This document shows, piece by piece, positions 10,706 to 23,184 of a DNA stretch of 64,000 bases. The stretch comes from Epiperipatus broadwayi (lineage: Eukaryota > Onychophora > Udeonychophora > Euonychophora > Peripatidae). Both the position numbers and the translations under genes were made by a program. How positions within the stretch are numbered: the first letter of the stretch is position 1; every line of letters begins with the position of its first letter. The notes under the pieces are model-generated. The model was not told where the DNA came from. It made no database searches and saw only the letters and a program-made list of their open reading frames with translations. The stretch lies in the NCBI GenBank assembly GCA_028023455.1, contig JAQFVV010012400.1, positions 14,393,748 through 14,457,747 of the forward strand, in the 5' to 3' direction.

Positions 10706-13659
10706 CAAAAGATAACATTCTAATGGTATCTTTAAAATAAAACACACAAATAACTACGTATAATAAACAGTCTGTAATTACTGATTACATATTTTTTAAC
10801 GTTTATTTTATGAGAGCGTGTGAATGCTCATCAGACTTAAATCTTTTATAAACGAAAGGTGACGAGAGTCTCGGTGTGTTTTTGGACAATCTTGGTTTTG
10901 AATAATTTGTCCCAATATCCCGAAATACAACTTTTTTCAAATATTGAAAAAAGTAATTGTTGTGACTTAAATAATATATATATTACTGTTTTTATAAATA
11001 AATAAAAAATTTACATCGTTTTACAACGTATCTATTATAATGCCTATTGTTAAAGGCGATTATGTTACTTTATATGCTAACTTTCCGGATCGGTAATCTG
11101 TAAATAGATTTAAGAGCTTCCTTGATAATCAATGCCTATAAGATACGTAGATTGCCATCCCTAGTCTCCTATCAGTTACCTTGCAGTTCATTAAAACTGT
11201 ATATTTTCTTTAAACAAATCCAGTTGGGTTTCGTTTTCATTGTCTGTGATTTTATTTTCTGTTAATAACATTGTTAAGAGAATAGCAAACTACTATTAGT
11301 CAAATGTTAACATTTAGTTCAAGTACTCTAGGTCTTAGTTATTTTATCTACCTTTAGACTGAGTCCTTTAATGTACATAAAATTAAATACTTATTATATA
11401 TTGTGCATGTAAAATTATCAACAGTACTGGTAAACGAGTATGGTCATTTTGACTCCAGAAAAAAGCAAAACACTAGAAAGATATATATATACTGGAGATT
11501 AATTTTCCGATGACTGTAGTTCAATCCAATCTATGAAATGCAAACATGAACACACATGCTGGTCCGTTATTCTGTTTATTTAATATTTTGCGTTATTGTT
11601 ATTTAAAGTAAAGTTTGAAACGAATTCTTTTATTGATTGTGGAAAAAATCAGCTATTAAAAAAAAAAATTGATATAAGTTTGTTAAAGCATTTTTGTTAT
11701 TAATATTTACAGCAGCAAATTAAAGGCATCATAAAAGTATTTATTATAATAAAGTAATTCCATGATCAATTGATAGAGGAAGAATATAATGTGATATTTG
11801 AACACACAAAGTCACAGATTGGATACAATTGACTCAATTGAGATGGGGGTTTTTTTGTTTGTTTGTTTTTGCATTGTTTTAGTGGGAATTAATAAACTTT
11901 ATTGCACCAATTCGTAGAGAGCAATCTCATTAGTCAATAAATAGAAATTTTATCACCACTTATGAAATGCCAATAGTATTTCAGAATGGAACTGATGCCA
12001 AATATTGAAGCATATTTAATCCAGCATTTTAAGCTACAATTATATCTGCAAAAATTGTAATTAATGCAAACATAATTTTTTTAATTACATGAAGTATCTA
12101 TTGTTCTCTGATTATAATTTGAAAGTTCGCAGTAACTTGAACCAAAGATCAAATGTGAGAAATAACTGATCTCTAGGATGAAGTTGCTCTGACATTTAGC
12201 TTCTGTTATAATAATATCTTTATAAAATCTTCATAAATTAGGCAGGGAAGAATTAGTGAGTAAATGTAGTAAATATATTTTTAAAGCAGCCTATTTCTTG
12301 AGTTTTCATTTCACTTTGTACATTATTAATATAATTTTCATCTCATTAGTTTATTAGAAAATATGGAAGTGCTAACATAAATATATCGCAAGCTGCTAAA
12401 TTAAAGATCTTGATGTTTCCTGAATTTGGCTTCAATTCTTATTGCTTAAAACTTTTAACTTCATTGCTATTATAATAGTTTTACATGAAGTGGTGAAAGT
12501 GTTAGACTTCATACAGATCAGCAATATAGCATATTAACAGTACAGATTCACAGCTTGATTCAACTAAGCCTTGGAAGAGTTCTCATTTAAGAATGAGTCG
12601 CAAAGAAATATATACTATAATCTATTTTTAAGAATTGAGATGATTGTGAAAGTGTGAAATAGTTTATCCTTTTGCAATAAATTTATTTTTGAGCCTGGAA
12701 CATGTTTGTTACGATGTTATCCAAATTTTGGTTCAAAAAAAAACTTTTCTTTCTTTGAATCTGATTACAAAGTTCATCAGCAGAAACAACATTCTTTTCT
12801 TCAAAATTGTTACTTTTTATGCCCACAACTTCTGGGGAGATGGTCATTAGACTTTGCAACTAGTTTACAATCTAGACATAAAATTTTAAACATAATTTTT
12901 GTCAAAAATTCAGCAATTATTGCTTCAAAATTATGTTGAAGAAATAACTATTTTAGTGATGATTAATTATTTTTACTATCTCAAACTATGGGCATTGCAA
13001 AAGACTTTTTTTTTCAACCAATAACTATGTTAGTCGAAATAAAAAATACATAGCACTGCAGCTATAAAGTGCCTGATTATTGGATCAATCTCTCATTGCA
13101 TATCCAAAGCAATACTTATAAGCAATTTCATTCTCTTAATCAAGTCTTCATTAAAAGATGAAAACTACTTATATTGATATTGCATATCACAGATATAGAA
13201 AATAATGGCAGAAATAATTATTGCGGTATTACTATTTTATTTCTGTATGAATCATTTTACTCAATAGTTCACATGACATCCAAAATTTTCATAAAATATA
13301 TTGAACAATAATACTATTACATTAATTACAAATTCTAGTTTATCATTCATCTTTTTTCTCCTTTTCTTAATCATTTATTGAGCAATAACTGTTTGGATCA
13401 AAAAAGCTATTAAATCTAAATCCAACTTTCATTTGTCATTCCCTATCTACTATTTTGTTTCTGAATTTTATTGGGCAAAATGTATCAATTATATATAAAG
13501 AAAAAATTAAACTTGAGTGTTAAAAACATCTTAAAATATTCACTGATTTGATTTAGAGCATATCTGCAACATATTTAAATAACTACTACTACTCAGTCTA
13601 TTCAGTTGAATCTGAAATATATATATTTATTTATTTTGTAAATATTTTTGGTGTAATAT
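10706..13659. other. AT-rich DNA, no gene seen
   Basis: No coding block or strong repeat found. Around 12484-12590 on the + strand there is a weak tRNA-like stretch (GAAGTGGTGAAAGTGTTAGA, then GCTTGATTCAAC) that may be an old SINE. The open frame at 12706-12939 has low-complexity, AT-driven composition and no recognisable domain. Confidence 0.4.
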
Positions 13660-13737
13660 GTATATTGAATTAAATATTTTCATGGATTGCTATTATAATA
13701 AAGAATAGACATAAGGATATTATATCCATGTAAACAG
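13660..13737 (+). repeat. Dispersed repeat, copy a
   Basis: About 78 bp (TTGAATTAAATATTTTCATG, then AATAAAGA.TAGA, then GATATTATAT.CATGTAAACAG) recur at 39780-39855 at the other end of the large intron, in the same orientation. The family is not recognised. Confidence 0.6.
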
Positions 13738-15829
13738 AGATAAGTTTAGTTTTTCTCCATTAATCTATAACAGATCTTTTGTTAGAGTTTATTGAAGAAA
13801 AAGGAAATCCTCTTATGGATTTAAATCCAGAAAGCTATTTTTATAGGTGTAAGAATAAGCATAGCTTTAACATATGTGAAATTTAGCAAATGATAAAGAC
13901 TGGATTGAATCTATCTAATTCTTTAAGTTTATGCTGTTAAGTTGCTTTCCTTTGCTAATATTGTTAAAAATTTAGAGTGAATATGATATTAGCCAGATGT
14001 AAATATGGCCTTAATAATTTTGAAGTTATAATTAATTATTCAAAAGATGGAATCTGGCTAATATATTATATCCATTTGGAATTTCCAATAATATCAGCAG
14101 TACAAGCTTAAATTATAGGTAGGCTAATTTTATTCTTTATTAATTGCTAACATAGAGTTGTTTACTTCTGTTTAGATTTTATCTACCTTAAAACTGTGCT
14201 TAATTGTTAATTTCTATTTGTTTATCAACATAAGGTTTATTAAAAGTGAGATTTTGTCTCCATCTTTTATAGCATTAATTATAATTTCAAAATTTTTATC
14301 TACCAAAATTATAATAACTCTGAATTTCCAACAACATTAGTAAATGAAAATTTGCTAACCTTGCAAGTGTAAAGAATATGGATAGATCCATTCTATTCTT
14401 TATCCTTTGCTAATGTAGTATTATTTATTTATAGCTCGCATCTTAGATTTCATATATATTGTTTTACATAGTATATCATATAGATGTTCTAACTGTGAAA
14501 AATTATAAATTCCTATCAAAAGGCAAACCTGGGTTCAAATTTAAAATTAGTATGTTCTATTTAGGTTAAATTAATGTCTTTTCATTTATGTGTGTGTGTA
14601 TATATACATAAGTCATATTTTTTACGTGTTTGTTAGTACATAAATAAATATGTATTCTACAGATTGCTGTGTGAAATTCAAAGAGTATGGATTGTACCAT
14701 TACAAGATCATCAAGAATCTTATATGGAATCATAAATTACTTAATCCAGTAATTCTTAAGAACAAAGTTTCATAAATATGAATGTTATTTGAAGAGCACT
14801 CACACTCACATAGCTTTGAAATATATATATATCTCAGACATTAGCATAGTGGCTAGATAGCTGAATTTTTACTCATGTCTAATAATAGTTTGTTTACTGA
14901 ATTTTATTTTATTTTTCAATCATCAATTTCCTAAAATGTATAAACGGGAGGGGGGAGGGCTTAAATTCTGAAATTATGTCCTTTTGACAATAACCTATAA
15001 ATTTTAAAAGATTTCTTCTAATATATGATTAAATGTAAACAAGAATTGAAAGAAGCCTGCATTGGTGACAGGCATCTTATATAAAACTTTTAAGACCTAT
15101 AGAGGTCCCTACCTTCGTATTTTTCAGACGCTTATTTCTAAGGTTACAGCCTTAGTAAATTATTACCAAATGAAATAATGTAAGTTTAAATTGAAAGTGG
15201 TGCTTAGGTTAAAATTAAAATATGTCGACATTCAAAGAAAAGATCATCTTCTCTTTGACGTCTTTTTACCTGTTGCATTAATGTAGAAATTATGTATATA
15301 TAATAGACCATAAATTCCAATAGGTATTCATCTTTTGCCTATAGAAGTTACCTTGACTACAAATTGTAGATTCTGTGGCTTATTTAAGTTTTGGCTGTTG
15401 TCATATGTTATGTATATCTAAACAAAATAAAAAAAGGAATTCACTTGCCTGAGAAGAGCTTCAATATTAATAATAATTATTAGTATATTCACCTGCCCAG
15501 CTTAATATATTATTTAATTTATTTATTTTTTCCAGATTAGTAACCCATAAGTTGATAAATGGGTATTTCATTATTCTTAACTAGATGGTAAAAAGATCAG
15601 ATGAGTGTCAGTGTGATGACTGTAAAAATGGTCATCTTAATCTTACCTGCTGGAATGCCCTATTTTGTGCCATAATCTCTTAATTAATTGTAATATAATG
15701 AATATATTTTATCTTCAAATAAATAAATAAAATTTTAATAATTTGTAATTTGTTTACATGAATATTTTACTTTATCAAGCATGAACTGTATACATTCTTA
15801 AGTTCTGTTTGTTTTTTTTTTTTAAATAG
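13738..15829. other. Non-coding DNA upstream of the first visible exon
   Basis: Intron judging by the acceptor at its end. At about 13945-14430 a degenerate motif, TTTGCTAATGTTGT-like after a run like CTATTCTTTAT, recurs three times at roughly 190-265 bp spacing, suggesting very old tandem duplication. Poly-T before 15829 forms the polypyrimidine tract of the acceptor. Confidence 0.45.
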
Positions 15830-15982
15830 GTGAACCAGGAGCCAATCCTAATCCTTCAAGTGGATATAATTATTATAATCCTTATTCTAATCCTTATCCT
15901 GTGTACCCACCTCAGTATGCTATGCCTCAACCAACGGTAGGCTATGGAGCTTATGGGCAGCCTTATCCTCCTGCTCCTACAA
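15830..15982 (+). CDS. Internal coding exon, Pro/Tyr/Gly-rich C-terminal region
   Basis: The acceptor is a T-rich tract ending TTTAAATAG at 15829. The donor is GTATGT at 15983. Only the frame starting at 15832 is open; the other two meet stops inside the exon. It encodes 50 full codons of low-complexity sequence with blocks such as SGYNYYNPYSNPYP and VYPPQYAMPQP, then GYGAYGQPYPP. Both flanking introns are phase 1 and the exon is 153 nt, so it can be skipped or included without changing frame. The product is not identified; such tails occur in many RNA-binding, ESCRT-associated and condensate-forming proteins. No folded domain lies in the window, so I do not name the gene. Upstream exons lie outside or unseen. 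Confidence 0.85.
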
Positions 15983-16627
15983 GTATGTTGATCAATCATT
16001 TCTTTTTTTAGAAAATATATTACCATACCTTGCTGCTGTATCCATGATTTTTATATCTGATTTCAATTATCCATTATTCAAATAAAGAGTAAATAAAATA
16101 TTTAAAAAATTAATTTAATTTTAAAAAAATGATTTTCTACCTTTTAATTTTTTAACAACAAATTTTGATGTCTGTGGTACAGCTTCCAGTCAGATGTCAT
16201 GGATATGGGGGTATTGTTTTAAAAAAAAAATTTTTTTTTTTTATCTCGCACTTTTAGTAAAATGTTTTAAAATATTATTAATTTGGAAATTATTTATGCT
16301 TTTATATAAAATTGTCAAAAGTTTTTATATTCATTAGAAATCTACTTCCCAAACTCGGTTAATGGTTTATATACACAATAGCACTTCATAATAACATTCC
16401 CCATTCAGTGATTTTTCAGCAATATGTATTGGCATTATTGCTAATCTATTTATAGCATTTTTACATTTTTAGCAATTTTCTAAACGATATAGGTATTAAA
16501 TGTTGTGTTTAAAATTTTATTAATATTCTGTATTAACTGTTTGTTATTTTTAAATTAATAAATAATATCAAAGATGTAGAGTTCACAATAAATAAAATGT
16601 AAAAAAGTATTTTTTTATATATAAATA

Positions 16628-16969
16628 ATGTTTTTATGTAAATAGTGTACTAAAAAGTACAAAATAACAAAGTCATCCCCTTTCAGTTAATTTGCCATTC
16701 TTAAGAATCTCGACTTGGTATATAACAATTGGAAATTGCAGAAATATTGTCGTTTCATAAAAACATTTGAGACCTTTTTCATTTTTATGATTTATTTGAG
16801 TCTCAAATGCTTTTATGAAATGACAATATTCTTGCAATTTCCAATTGTTTTGTAACAAGTCTAGATTATTAAGATCTCTGATATTTTCCAAGAATGGCAA
16901 ACTAATTAAAAAGGGATTACTTGTTTATTTTGTGGTTTTTTTGTCAGCTATTTACATATTGTTTTAAAA
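16628..16969. mobile_element. Foldback (long inverted repeat) element
   Basis: Two arms of about 150 bp face each other around a centre near 16795. The inner arms are nearly exact, for example CAATTGGAAATTGCA on the left against TGCAATTTCCAATTG on the right. TTGCCATTCTT and its complement flank them, and similarity continues outward through ACAAAATAA and ATGTAAATAG. Arm similarity fades at both ends and I find no clear TSD. No coding capacity: the frame over 16673-16900 is simply the inverted repeat. It would extrude or transcribe into a long hairpin. Confidence 0.7.
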
Positions 16970-17499
16970 AATGATTAAAACTACAAAAAAATTTGACAAA
17001 ATTATAATTTAAATATATTGTGTGTGGACATTTTTTCATCTCTTGCTCTGAATAATTCTAATTTAATCCAGAAATTATTATGTTCTTTCCTAGAATCATT
17101 ATTAAATTAATTAGAATTATATATATATATATATGGTACATGATCCTTAATGCAACAGCATCTAAGACTGTAGAATTCTTGCTCTAATAAGCAAGAAGTC
17201 ACTATTAAGGGGAACATTGTTTTTATTAATTTTGTAAATATGTAATATATATGATTATAGTATTAAATGTAATACTATTACAGATTTTAATGTAATCCTA
17301 AGTATGATTTTATAAAGAAAAAAATTATGTATCATTGAAACATTTAAACAAAATCCTTTAAAACATAAAAATTATAATTTAATAATAAGATATAAAAATA
17401 AAAAGTATGTCCTCCAACGAAACAAATTTTAAGTTTAAATATCAGTCTATTATATAAAAATATTTATATATCAACAAAATTTTATTCTACAAATTTCTG

Positions 17500-17582
17500 T
17501 TGGCTCAGTTGTTAAGGAATTTTTTGGGGAAGTGTAAGGATGTGAGTTCGATTCTAAATGAGACCGAATTTTTTCTCATTGT
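17500..17582 (+). repeat. tRNA-derived SINE remnant
   Basis: A tRNA-like layout on the + strand: box-A-like TTGGCTCAGTTGTTAAGG at 17500-17517 and box-B-like GAGTTCGATTCTAA at about 17542-17555, followed by a short unrelated tail. It would not fold as a functional tRNA. No TSD found. Confidence 0.5.
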
Positions 17583-18089
17583 TAATTCAAAAATGAAGAC
17601 ATACCAACAGAAACACAGATGGGGTCAGTTAATATAAAAGCATTTAAAAGAAGTCATAAAGAAGATCGATGCTACATTTTTAGTGCTCATTTGCAAAATA
17701 GATATTGCTGTCTCTTCTATAAAAAAAAAAAAATACTGTATATATATATAGCAAAAGATATTCTGCACATTAAAATTTAATTAAGATATACTGTATTTAT
17801 GAATGAATATTTCACAAGAGATTAGCTTGCAAGTAAAAAATATATGTGCTGAATTAATTATGAAGAAAATTATTTCTAATTTTGTAAATTTGAAATCAAA
17901 ACAAATAAATGTGAAATTTTATCTGAAATAAATTTATTGATTTCAAAATATACAAGGAATCTAAAGAAATTCCAATTAGGAAATAGAATTATTAATGCCT
18001 TTATTAAATCCTTCAATTCTACTGCTGTAATCATAGATTTGAGAATTATTACCTATGTAATTCACAATCTGTGTTCTTTTTTTTTACAT
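17583..18089. other. AT-rich intronic DNA
   Basis: Nothing beyond A/T tracts and an AT microsatellite near 17740-17750. Confidence 0.5.
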
Positions 18090-18530
18090 TTACATAAGTA
18101 GTGAGATTAAAATCCATTTATGAGCAGATGAATGTTACAACCGTGAAATGTTCAGAATCTGTTGGTAACATTCCAGTAACATCTAGGAAAATCAAATTCA
18201 CTTGTTTTAAAAAGAAATTTGTTTGGGACTAAAAAAGTCCATTTTTATGTCATAAATAGTTCTTTAGTTGTAGATTTGTGGCTGAATATCCAGAAAGAGG
18301 ATCTTGATTTAAGGAAAGTCTTCGGTGACAAAAGCATATCTTGAACTATTGGCAAATCTGATCATTTTGTAAAATCAATATAATGTCTTCAGCATAGATG
18401 CATTTTCTGCATTCTATTGTTGAAAGATCACTGATGAATATATTAAATAAAGAGATGAGAGGACAAAACTCTCTAATGAACCATTCTGAAAAATTTTAAT
18501 TGTGTTTTGACTATCGTTTAGTGTCACTTA
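18090..18530 (-). mobile_element. Non-LTR retrotransposon RT fragment (Jockey/CR1-like)
   Basis: Read on the minus strand, 18350-18435 translates to DLSTIECRKCIYAEDIILIL, a good match to the RT catalytic region of Jockey/CR1-type LINEs (NDLP....YADDI.L). The YADD is mutated to YAED. The upstream segment (18435-18500) resembles the GS-L-SPL-F block in another frame. Antisense LINE-like sequence may extend to about 19520 but I cannot align it with confidence. It lies in antisense orientation to the host gene. Confidence 0.6.
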
Positions 18531-21194
18531 AATGTTTTTATTGGAGAGTTTTTTTTGGTTAGCTGTATTTAAGAATTTTGGAAATTTTCACAAAAACATT
18601 TTTACAGTCATCAGTTGAGATTAGAATCATAAAAGTAGTACCAATTTTTAGTAGAGTTCCCCCCCTCCCCAATGATAGTTGTTAAATATAAAACTTGTTC
18701 ACAGCAGTTTCTTCTTAGTATAATTCAGTTTGTTCTGTAGATAGATGACTTCCAGTTGTAGAGAAAGCATGATTAATGATATTGTGTAATAATTTTTTTA
18801 TTGTTATTGAATTTATTTGATTTTAAAGCTGCTATAGTTTTGCTTTTATGCTAAACTTTTAGAGTAGTTTCTTATTAATAATGTTGCTAAACAGTTTTGC
18901 CAATCACATATTGAGTTTTAAGTCTAAATTTTAAAAAAATCTGGAATATGCTATCCTAGGAGCTTTTCTATTCACCATATTTGCTGGATCAATTAGATTG
19001 ATATTAGAATATCTTGAAAGAGAAGCTTGCATTTCTGCTCTAACAATGTTTCTTCTTGGTCTATTAAGTTTCAGTTTAGAAATGTGATATATAAGACTGG
19101 AAGTTTTATTAGCAGAGATAGAGATTGTTCTTTTAAAGATGCTTTTACAGCCACTAAGCTTATATAAAAATGATCAGACCTTCAGACTAAATCTTGTAAT
19201 GTTTTGTTTTTCTTTTCTAACATGATATAGTGATTTAATAAATTTATCAGTAATTTTTGGATTTTTAATAGACAAAAATATTGGCTATAAAAAGCACTTC
19301 TGATTTTGTTCCAATTTGGAATGAATTGTTTTTGACATCTCAAAGGGATGGCCTCATTGAATACCGTTATTATGAATTTATTAGACCTATCATAGAAAGA
19401 TAGGATTGAAGAGATTTTATTAATATTCTGTTCAAGGTATCTAGTATATCAGTGCCAATCAGCTTTATAACTTTGAATTTTATAAGAATATGAATTTTCA
19501 AGACTTGATTTATGTTGACTATGGAAAAAAATGATATAATAATAAATCAATAGATAATGATAAACTATTGTTTGTCAAAACAAAACATTAATCAGTGGTA
19601 ACTTGTGTTCTCCTTCTGCCTGAATGGCATGTTATTTTTTTGCTGGCATCATACAGAAGGTGTGTACATGTATTCTTTGTATAACATCTTTTTTCTTGTT
19701 ATCAATGTAAGATTTCAAGCTTTTTGGATAATACTTGTTCTTCATAAATATATATTAAATTAAATGTATAATGCAATCTCATTTATTAATGATCTGACTA
19801 TTAATTGTTGTTACTGTTTCTAAGATTATAAATTAATTTATAGAAATCCAATGTTCTTAAGTGTATATAAATTTAACTATAGTGCATTATATATAAACAG
19901 TGAATATAAATATTTTTTTGATTATATATCTTAAATACACTACACTTTGGAAGCAGTGATTCCCCCCCTCCCCTTCTTTCCTTGTTTAACATAAATATCT
20001 TATTTTAATTGACAAATTAGAAATGACATTAATTAAGTAAGAAAAGCACAGCTGTGATTGACAAAGGCTGTAAGCTAGCCTTGCCAAACAAACTTATCAA
20101 GAACAACAAAAAGAAATTAAAAGCACATCTCTTGTAAGTATTAAAATGATTAATAGGCAGGAGAGCTTTATAGCAGAAATGAAAAAACTTTTAATGTTAT
20201 GAATTTAAGAAATGTGTATATATATATTTAATTTTATATTCAGTTGGACTATAAAGAAATATACATTTTAATGGTAAGCAATATATTCATTTTGCCTTCA
20301 TATCATTGTTTTATTGACTTGCATACCAATATACTGAGTAGGACAAAACTTATTTTACCATAATATATTATTATATTATAACAAAGTATACAATTTTAAA
20401 ATGCAATTATTATGGTGTTCTTGTTGTTTTTTTAATTTAAGCTATGAAATATAACATTAATAGAATATCATTTTAAAGTAATTTTGGACCCACTTTATGT
20501 AATAATAATAGCCTGTGGATTTGCCACTAAATCCATTTAGAACAGGCAAAAGACCTAATTCATGTAGTGGCAAATTTTACCAGAAAAGGTCAGATCTCCA
20601 TTTTCCACTATTGTGAGAAAAAGTATAAAGAAAAATTATTATCAATAATAAATTGAGAAATATTACGGGATTACAGTATCATAATGTTGTTGTTTTTTTT
20701 CAAGCTAACTATTAGAAGATAGATTATTAAATAACTGCTGTATTTTTATTTTATATAAAGTATACTGCTCTACATCAGAACTTTTTGAATTAAAGTAAGT
20801 ATTACACAAAAAGCTCAAAATCTTACATTGTTAGTGAGAAGAAAAAAGTGTGAATATATATATGTAAAGGTTAATATTTATGTACATGCTTTCTGCATGT
20901 ACAGATGAGTTCAATTCTCATAATAGCTTTTGGTAATATGCTAATGAGTTTTAGGTAGGTAATCAAATTTTTGGAATAAACAAATTTTTTATGCAAAAAA
21001 GCACAGTTGATAAGACTAACAATGATTGTCTATATAGTTCAAATATTTTTTTTAATAATTAATATGAAAGTGTGAGAGTATTCAATAAGAGAACTGCTTA
21101 AATTTAGTTGATGAAAAATTTGATAACCGATAGCAAATTATAATGCAAAACATAATATTGTTAAAGATTTTTTGATTTATAGTATGATATTAAA
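18531..21194. other. Intronic DNA, possible LINE upstream part then no feature
   Basis: The part to about 19520 may be the 5' continuation of the antisense LINE. After that there are only AT tracts and a small tRNA-like or hairpin stretch at 20881-20930 (9-bp stem TGTACATGC / GCATGTACA, then GAGTTCAATTCTCA). Around 20520-20575 there is a small TTTGCCACTA / TAGTGGCAAA inverted pair. Confidence 0.35.
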
Positions 21195-21464
21195 ACAGGC
21201 AAAACTCTACATATGTAGTGCCATTCAGTGCCAACCATAATAATCAATGGATGCCAGAAGGCTTGTGCATAAAATCACCATCTAGTGCCTACTCATCCAA
21301 TATCCCCAGACTAGTTTCTGGCTTGTGGCCTTTGTCAGTGATGAGCTTTGGATCTGAGAGGACTGCACCTAGATCTGGCTAGCATGGAGTGGCACTACTG
21401 TATGGAGAGTATTTCCTGTTTTAATAACACTTATGTGCAAGCATAAGAAATGGTGATGATGTGA
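21195..21464 (-). mobile_element. Hammerhead retrozyme-like insertion, single unit
   Basis: 270 bp flanked by an exact 14-bp direct repeat AGTATGATATTAAA (21181-21194 and 21465-21478). This shows insertion with target-site duplication of the size typical of retrotransposition. Its minus strand starts TTCACATCATCACC, contains a hammerhead motif (21295-21353) and ends near GAGTTTTGCCTGT. The start and end resemble those of the insertion at 46544-47194. The two ends are also inverted repeats of each other (the GTGCCA..ACTCTCCATAC region against its complement), so the RNA would form a rod with the ribozyme in the middle. No coding capacity. Confidence 0.8.
21295..21353 (-). ncRNA. Type I hammerhead ribozyme, core mutated
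   Basis: The minus strand has outer stem I ATCCAA/TTGGAT, inner stem I next to the core, stem II GGC-CACAA-GCC, then GAAAC-TA-GTC with the tiny stem III and cleavage triplet GTC. The first core box reads CTGACAA instead of CTGANGA, so the essential G8 is A. Inner stem I is also weakened (CATCA instead of TTCTCA). Probably inactive. Confidence 0.75.
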
Positions 21465-22259
21465 AGTATGATATTAAACAATATACAATTTAAGTTCTCT
21501 ATAGCTGTTTAAACAGATTAACTTTAGTTCAAAATCTTAGGCTGATTTGAATGTCAAGGTTTAAACTTGACAAGTAAAGTGTAGTTAACGCTGGTTTGAT
21601 GGATGCATAATGCATTCCTTCCAACTTTGAATTCCTTTCCTCATTGATAAAGACAAACAGTCTTATGATAGGGATTAAAATACTAAAGACAGGAGTTATA
21701 TATACTTCTGATAATAACTGATTATTTTAGCTTTCACTAAATGGCAGTAAAGTTGAGAGCTGCTTTTGTTAAATGTTATAGGGCTGCTTTGATGATTAAT
21801 TAAATTGTATTGCTAAGCTTTGGCTTTAATTCATCCTCTTGTGACTATCATTAGTACTATTTTGTCAGTTTTACATTCATTTGAAGGTAAAAACTGGAAC
21901 TAAAGTAAATATTGATTTATTAGTTCAAAAAAAATCTGAAGATATCAAGTAATCCACAAAGTTGTACTACAAATAACCCGACAAAAGACTAGAGCATCAC
22001 TTGTTGGCAGATTCTTTGATTTTGGATATATAAACAAACTTTTAAACTCATTTTTGATTGATGTTAGTAATAAGCAATTTAAATATTTATGATTATTTTT
22101 ACAAAATATTTGTATAGTAATCATTAAAAAAATAAATATTTAAGATTATATTTAGATTTTTTTATATATATATTTTATTTTTAAAAATATAAGTTAAAAA
22201 ATTCAAAGTAACAATAAAAAGGAAACTACAATCATTGCACTCTGTCAAACACTGTAGTA

Positions 22260-23182
22260 CACCTGGGTCTAGTTTTATGCGGATTATTTTAATGCGATTT
22301 TGAAGTTATGTGATTCATGTTTCTTCTTAATATCTTTCATATTTCACTATATTTATTAGATATCAAGAAATTTAAATTATTAATAACTTATTTTGACTTG
22401 AAATACTTTTTTTTTCTTCAAAAATATAACATTATAATGTGAATATGGTCTGAAGCTCTATTAAGAATTTTAGCTTCTATGTAAATAACCTATTTATACT
22501 AAAGAATAAATAATAATAATAATAATAATAAATTTATACGTATGTATAAAAATATTACGTATAACAATATCGCAAAAAATATTCAAAAATTTTAAACTTT
22601 TAAAACGTATTTTGTTAGACATAACAGAAATAAATATTTTTTTAGATTTTTAAAATAAATAATAAAAAATATTTTATTGATTTTATAAACTGAAAATAAT
22701 CTTTCTAATGATAATGTATAATCTTTTTGTTTTGATTGCAATGTCATTTTTTTAATATAGAAATAGAAAACCATTAACACAGCATAAGTCTGAAAGTGGC
22801 GCTAATTGTACATCGCGTCATGAATCTGATTTCTTATCAGTTCACAAACAAATGCATATTGTCAAACAGTGGTAATGATTAAAATATGTATGAAAAAATG
22901 TAAAAGTAAATACTGTAGTTAATAAAAAAAGTAAAAAAAGTTTGTCTTGTATTAATTTTTTTCAAATATTTGAACATTTTTATTAGTCATACTTTATTTC
23001 CTTATTTTTTTAATGCGAATTTTAAAGTAATTTTTCCTTATTGCTTTGCTTTTATGCAATTTCTGAAAATTACTGGAACATATCCCCCATTTTTCAAGGT
23101 AAGTTAAGTCTATTTTTTGTGCGATTTCTTTTGTGCGCGTTTTCTAAGGAACCTATCTACCGCATAAAATGAGACCCAGGTG
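22260..23182. mobile_element. TA-flanked MITE, pogo/Tigger-like ends
   Basis: Terminal inverted repeats CACCTGGGTCT..TTTTATGCGG at 22260 and their complement ending CCCAGGTG at 23182. TA dinucleotides lie at both edges (22258-22259, 23183-23184), as in Tc1/mariner insertions. Subterminal GCG-containing motifs and a TTCTAAGGAACCTAT stretch recall Tigger/pogo ends. The interior is AT-rich, includes an AAT microsatellite (22507-22530), and has no transposase, so it is non-autonomous. Confidence 0.75.
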
Positions 23183-23184
23183 TA

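Noticed and set aside
16673-16900. 75-codon minus-strand frame
   Set aside because: It spans the foldback arms; the sequence symmetry explains the frame.
18430-18465. CACTGATGA on the + strand
   Set aside because: No GAAA box or stem II follows; it lies within antisense LINE sequence.
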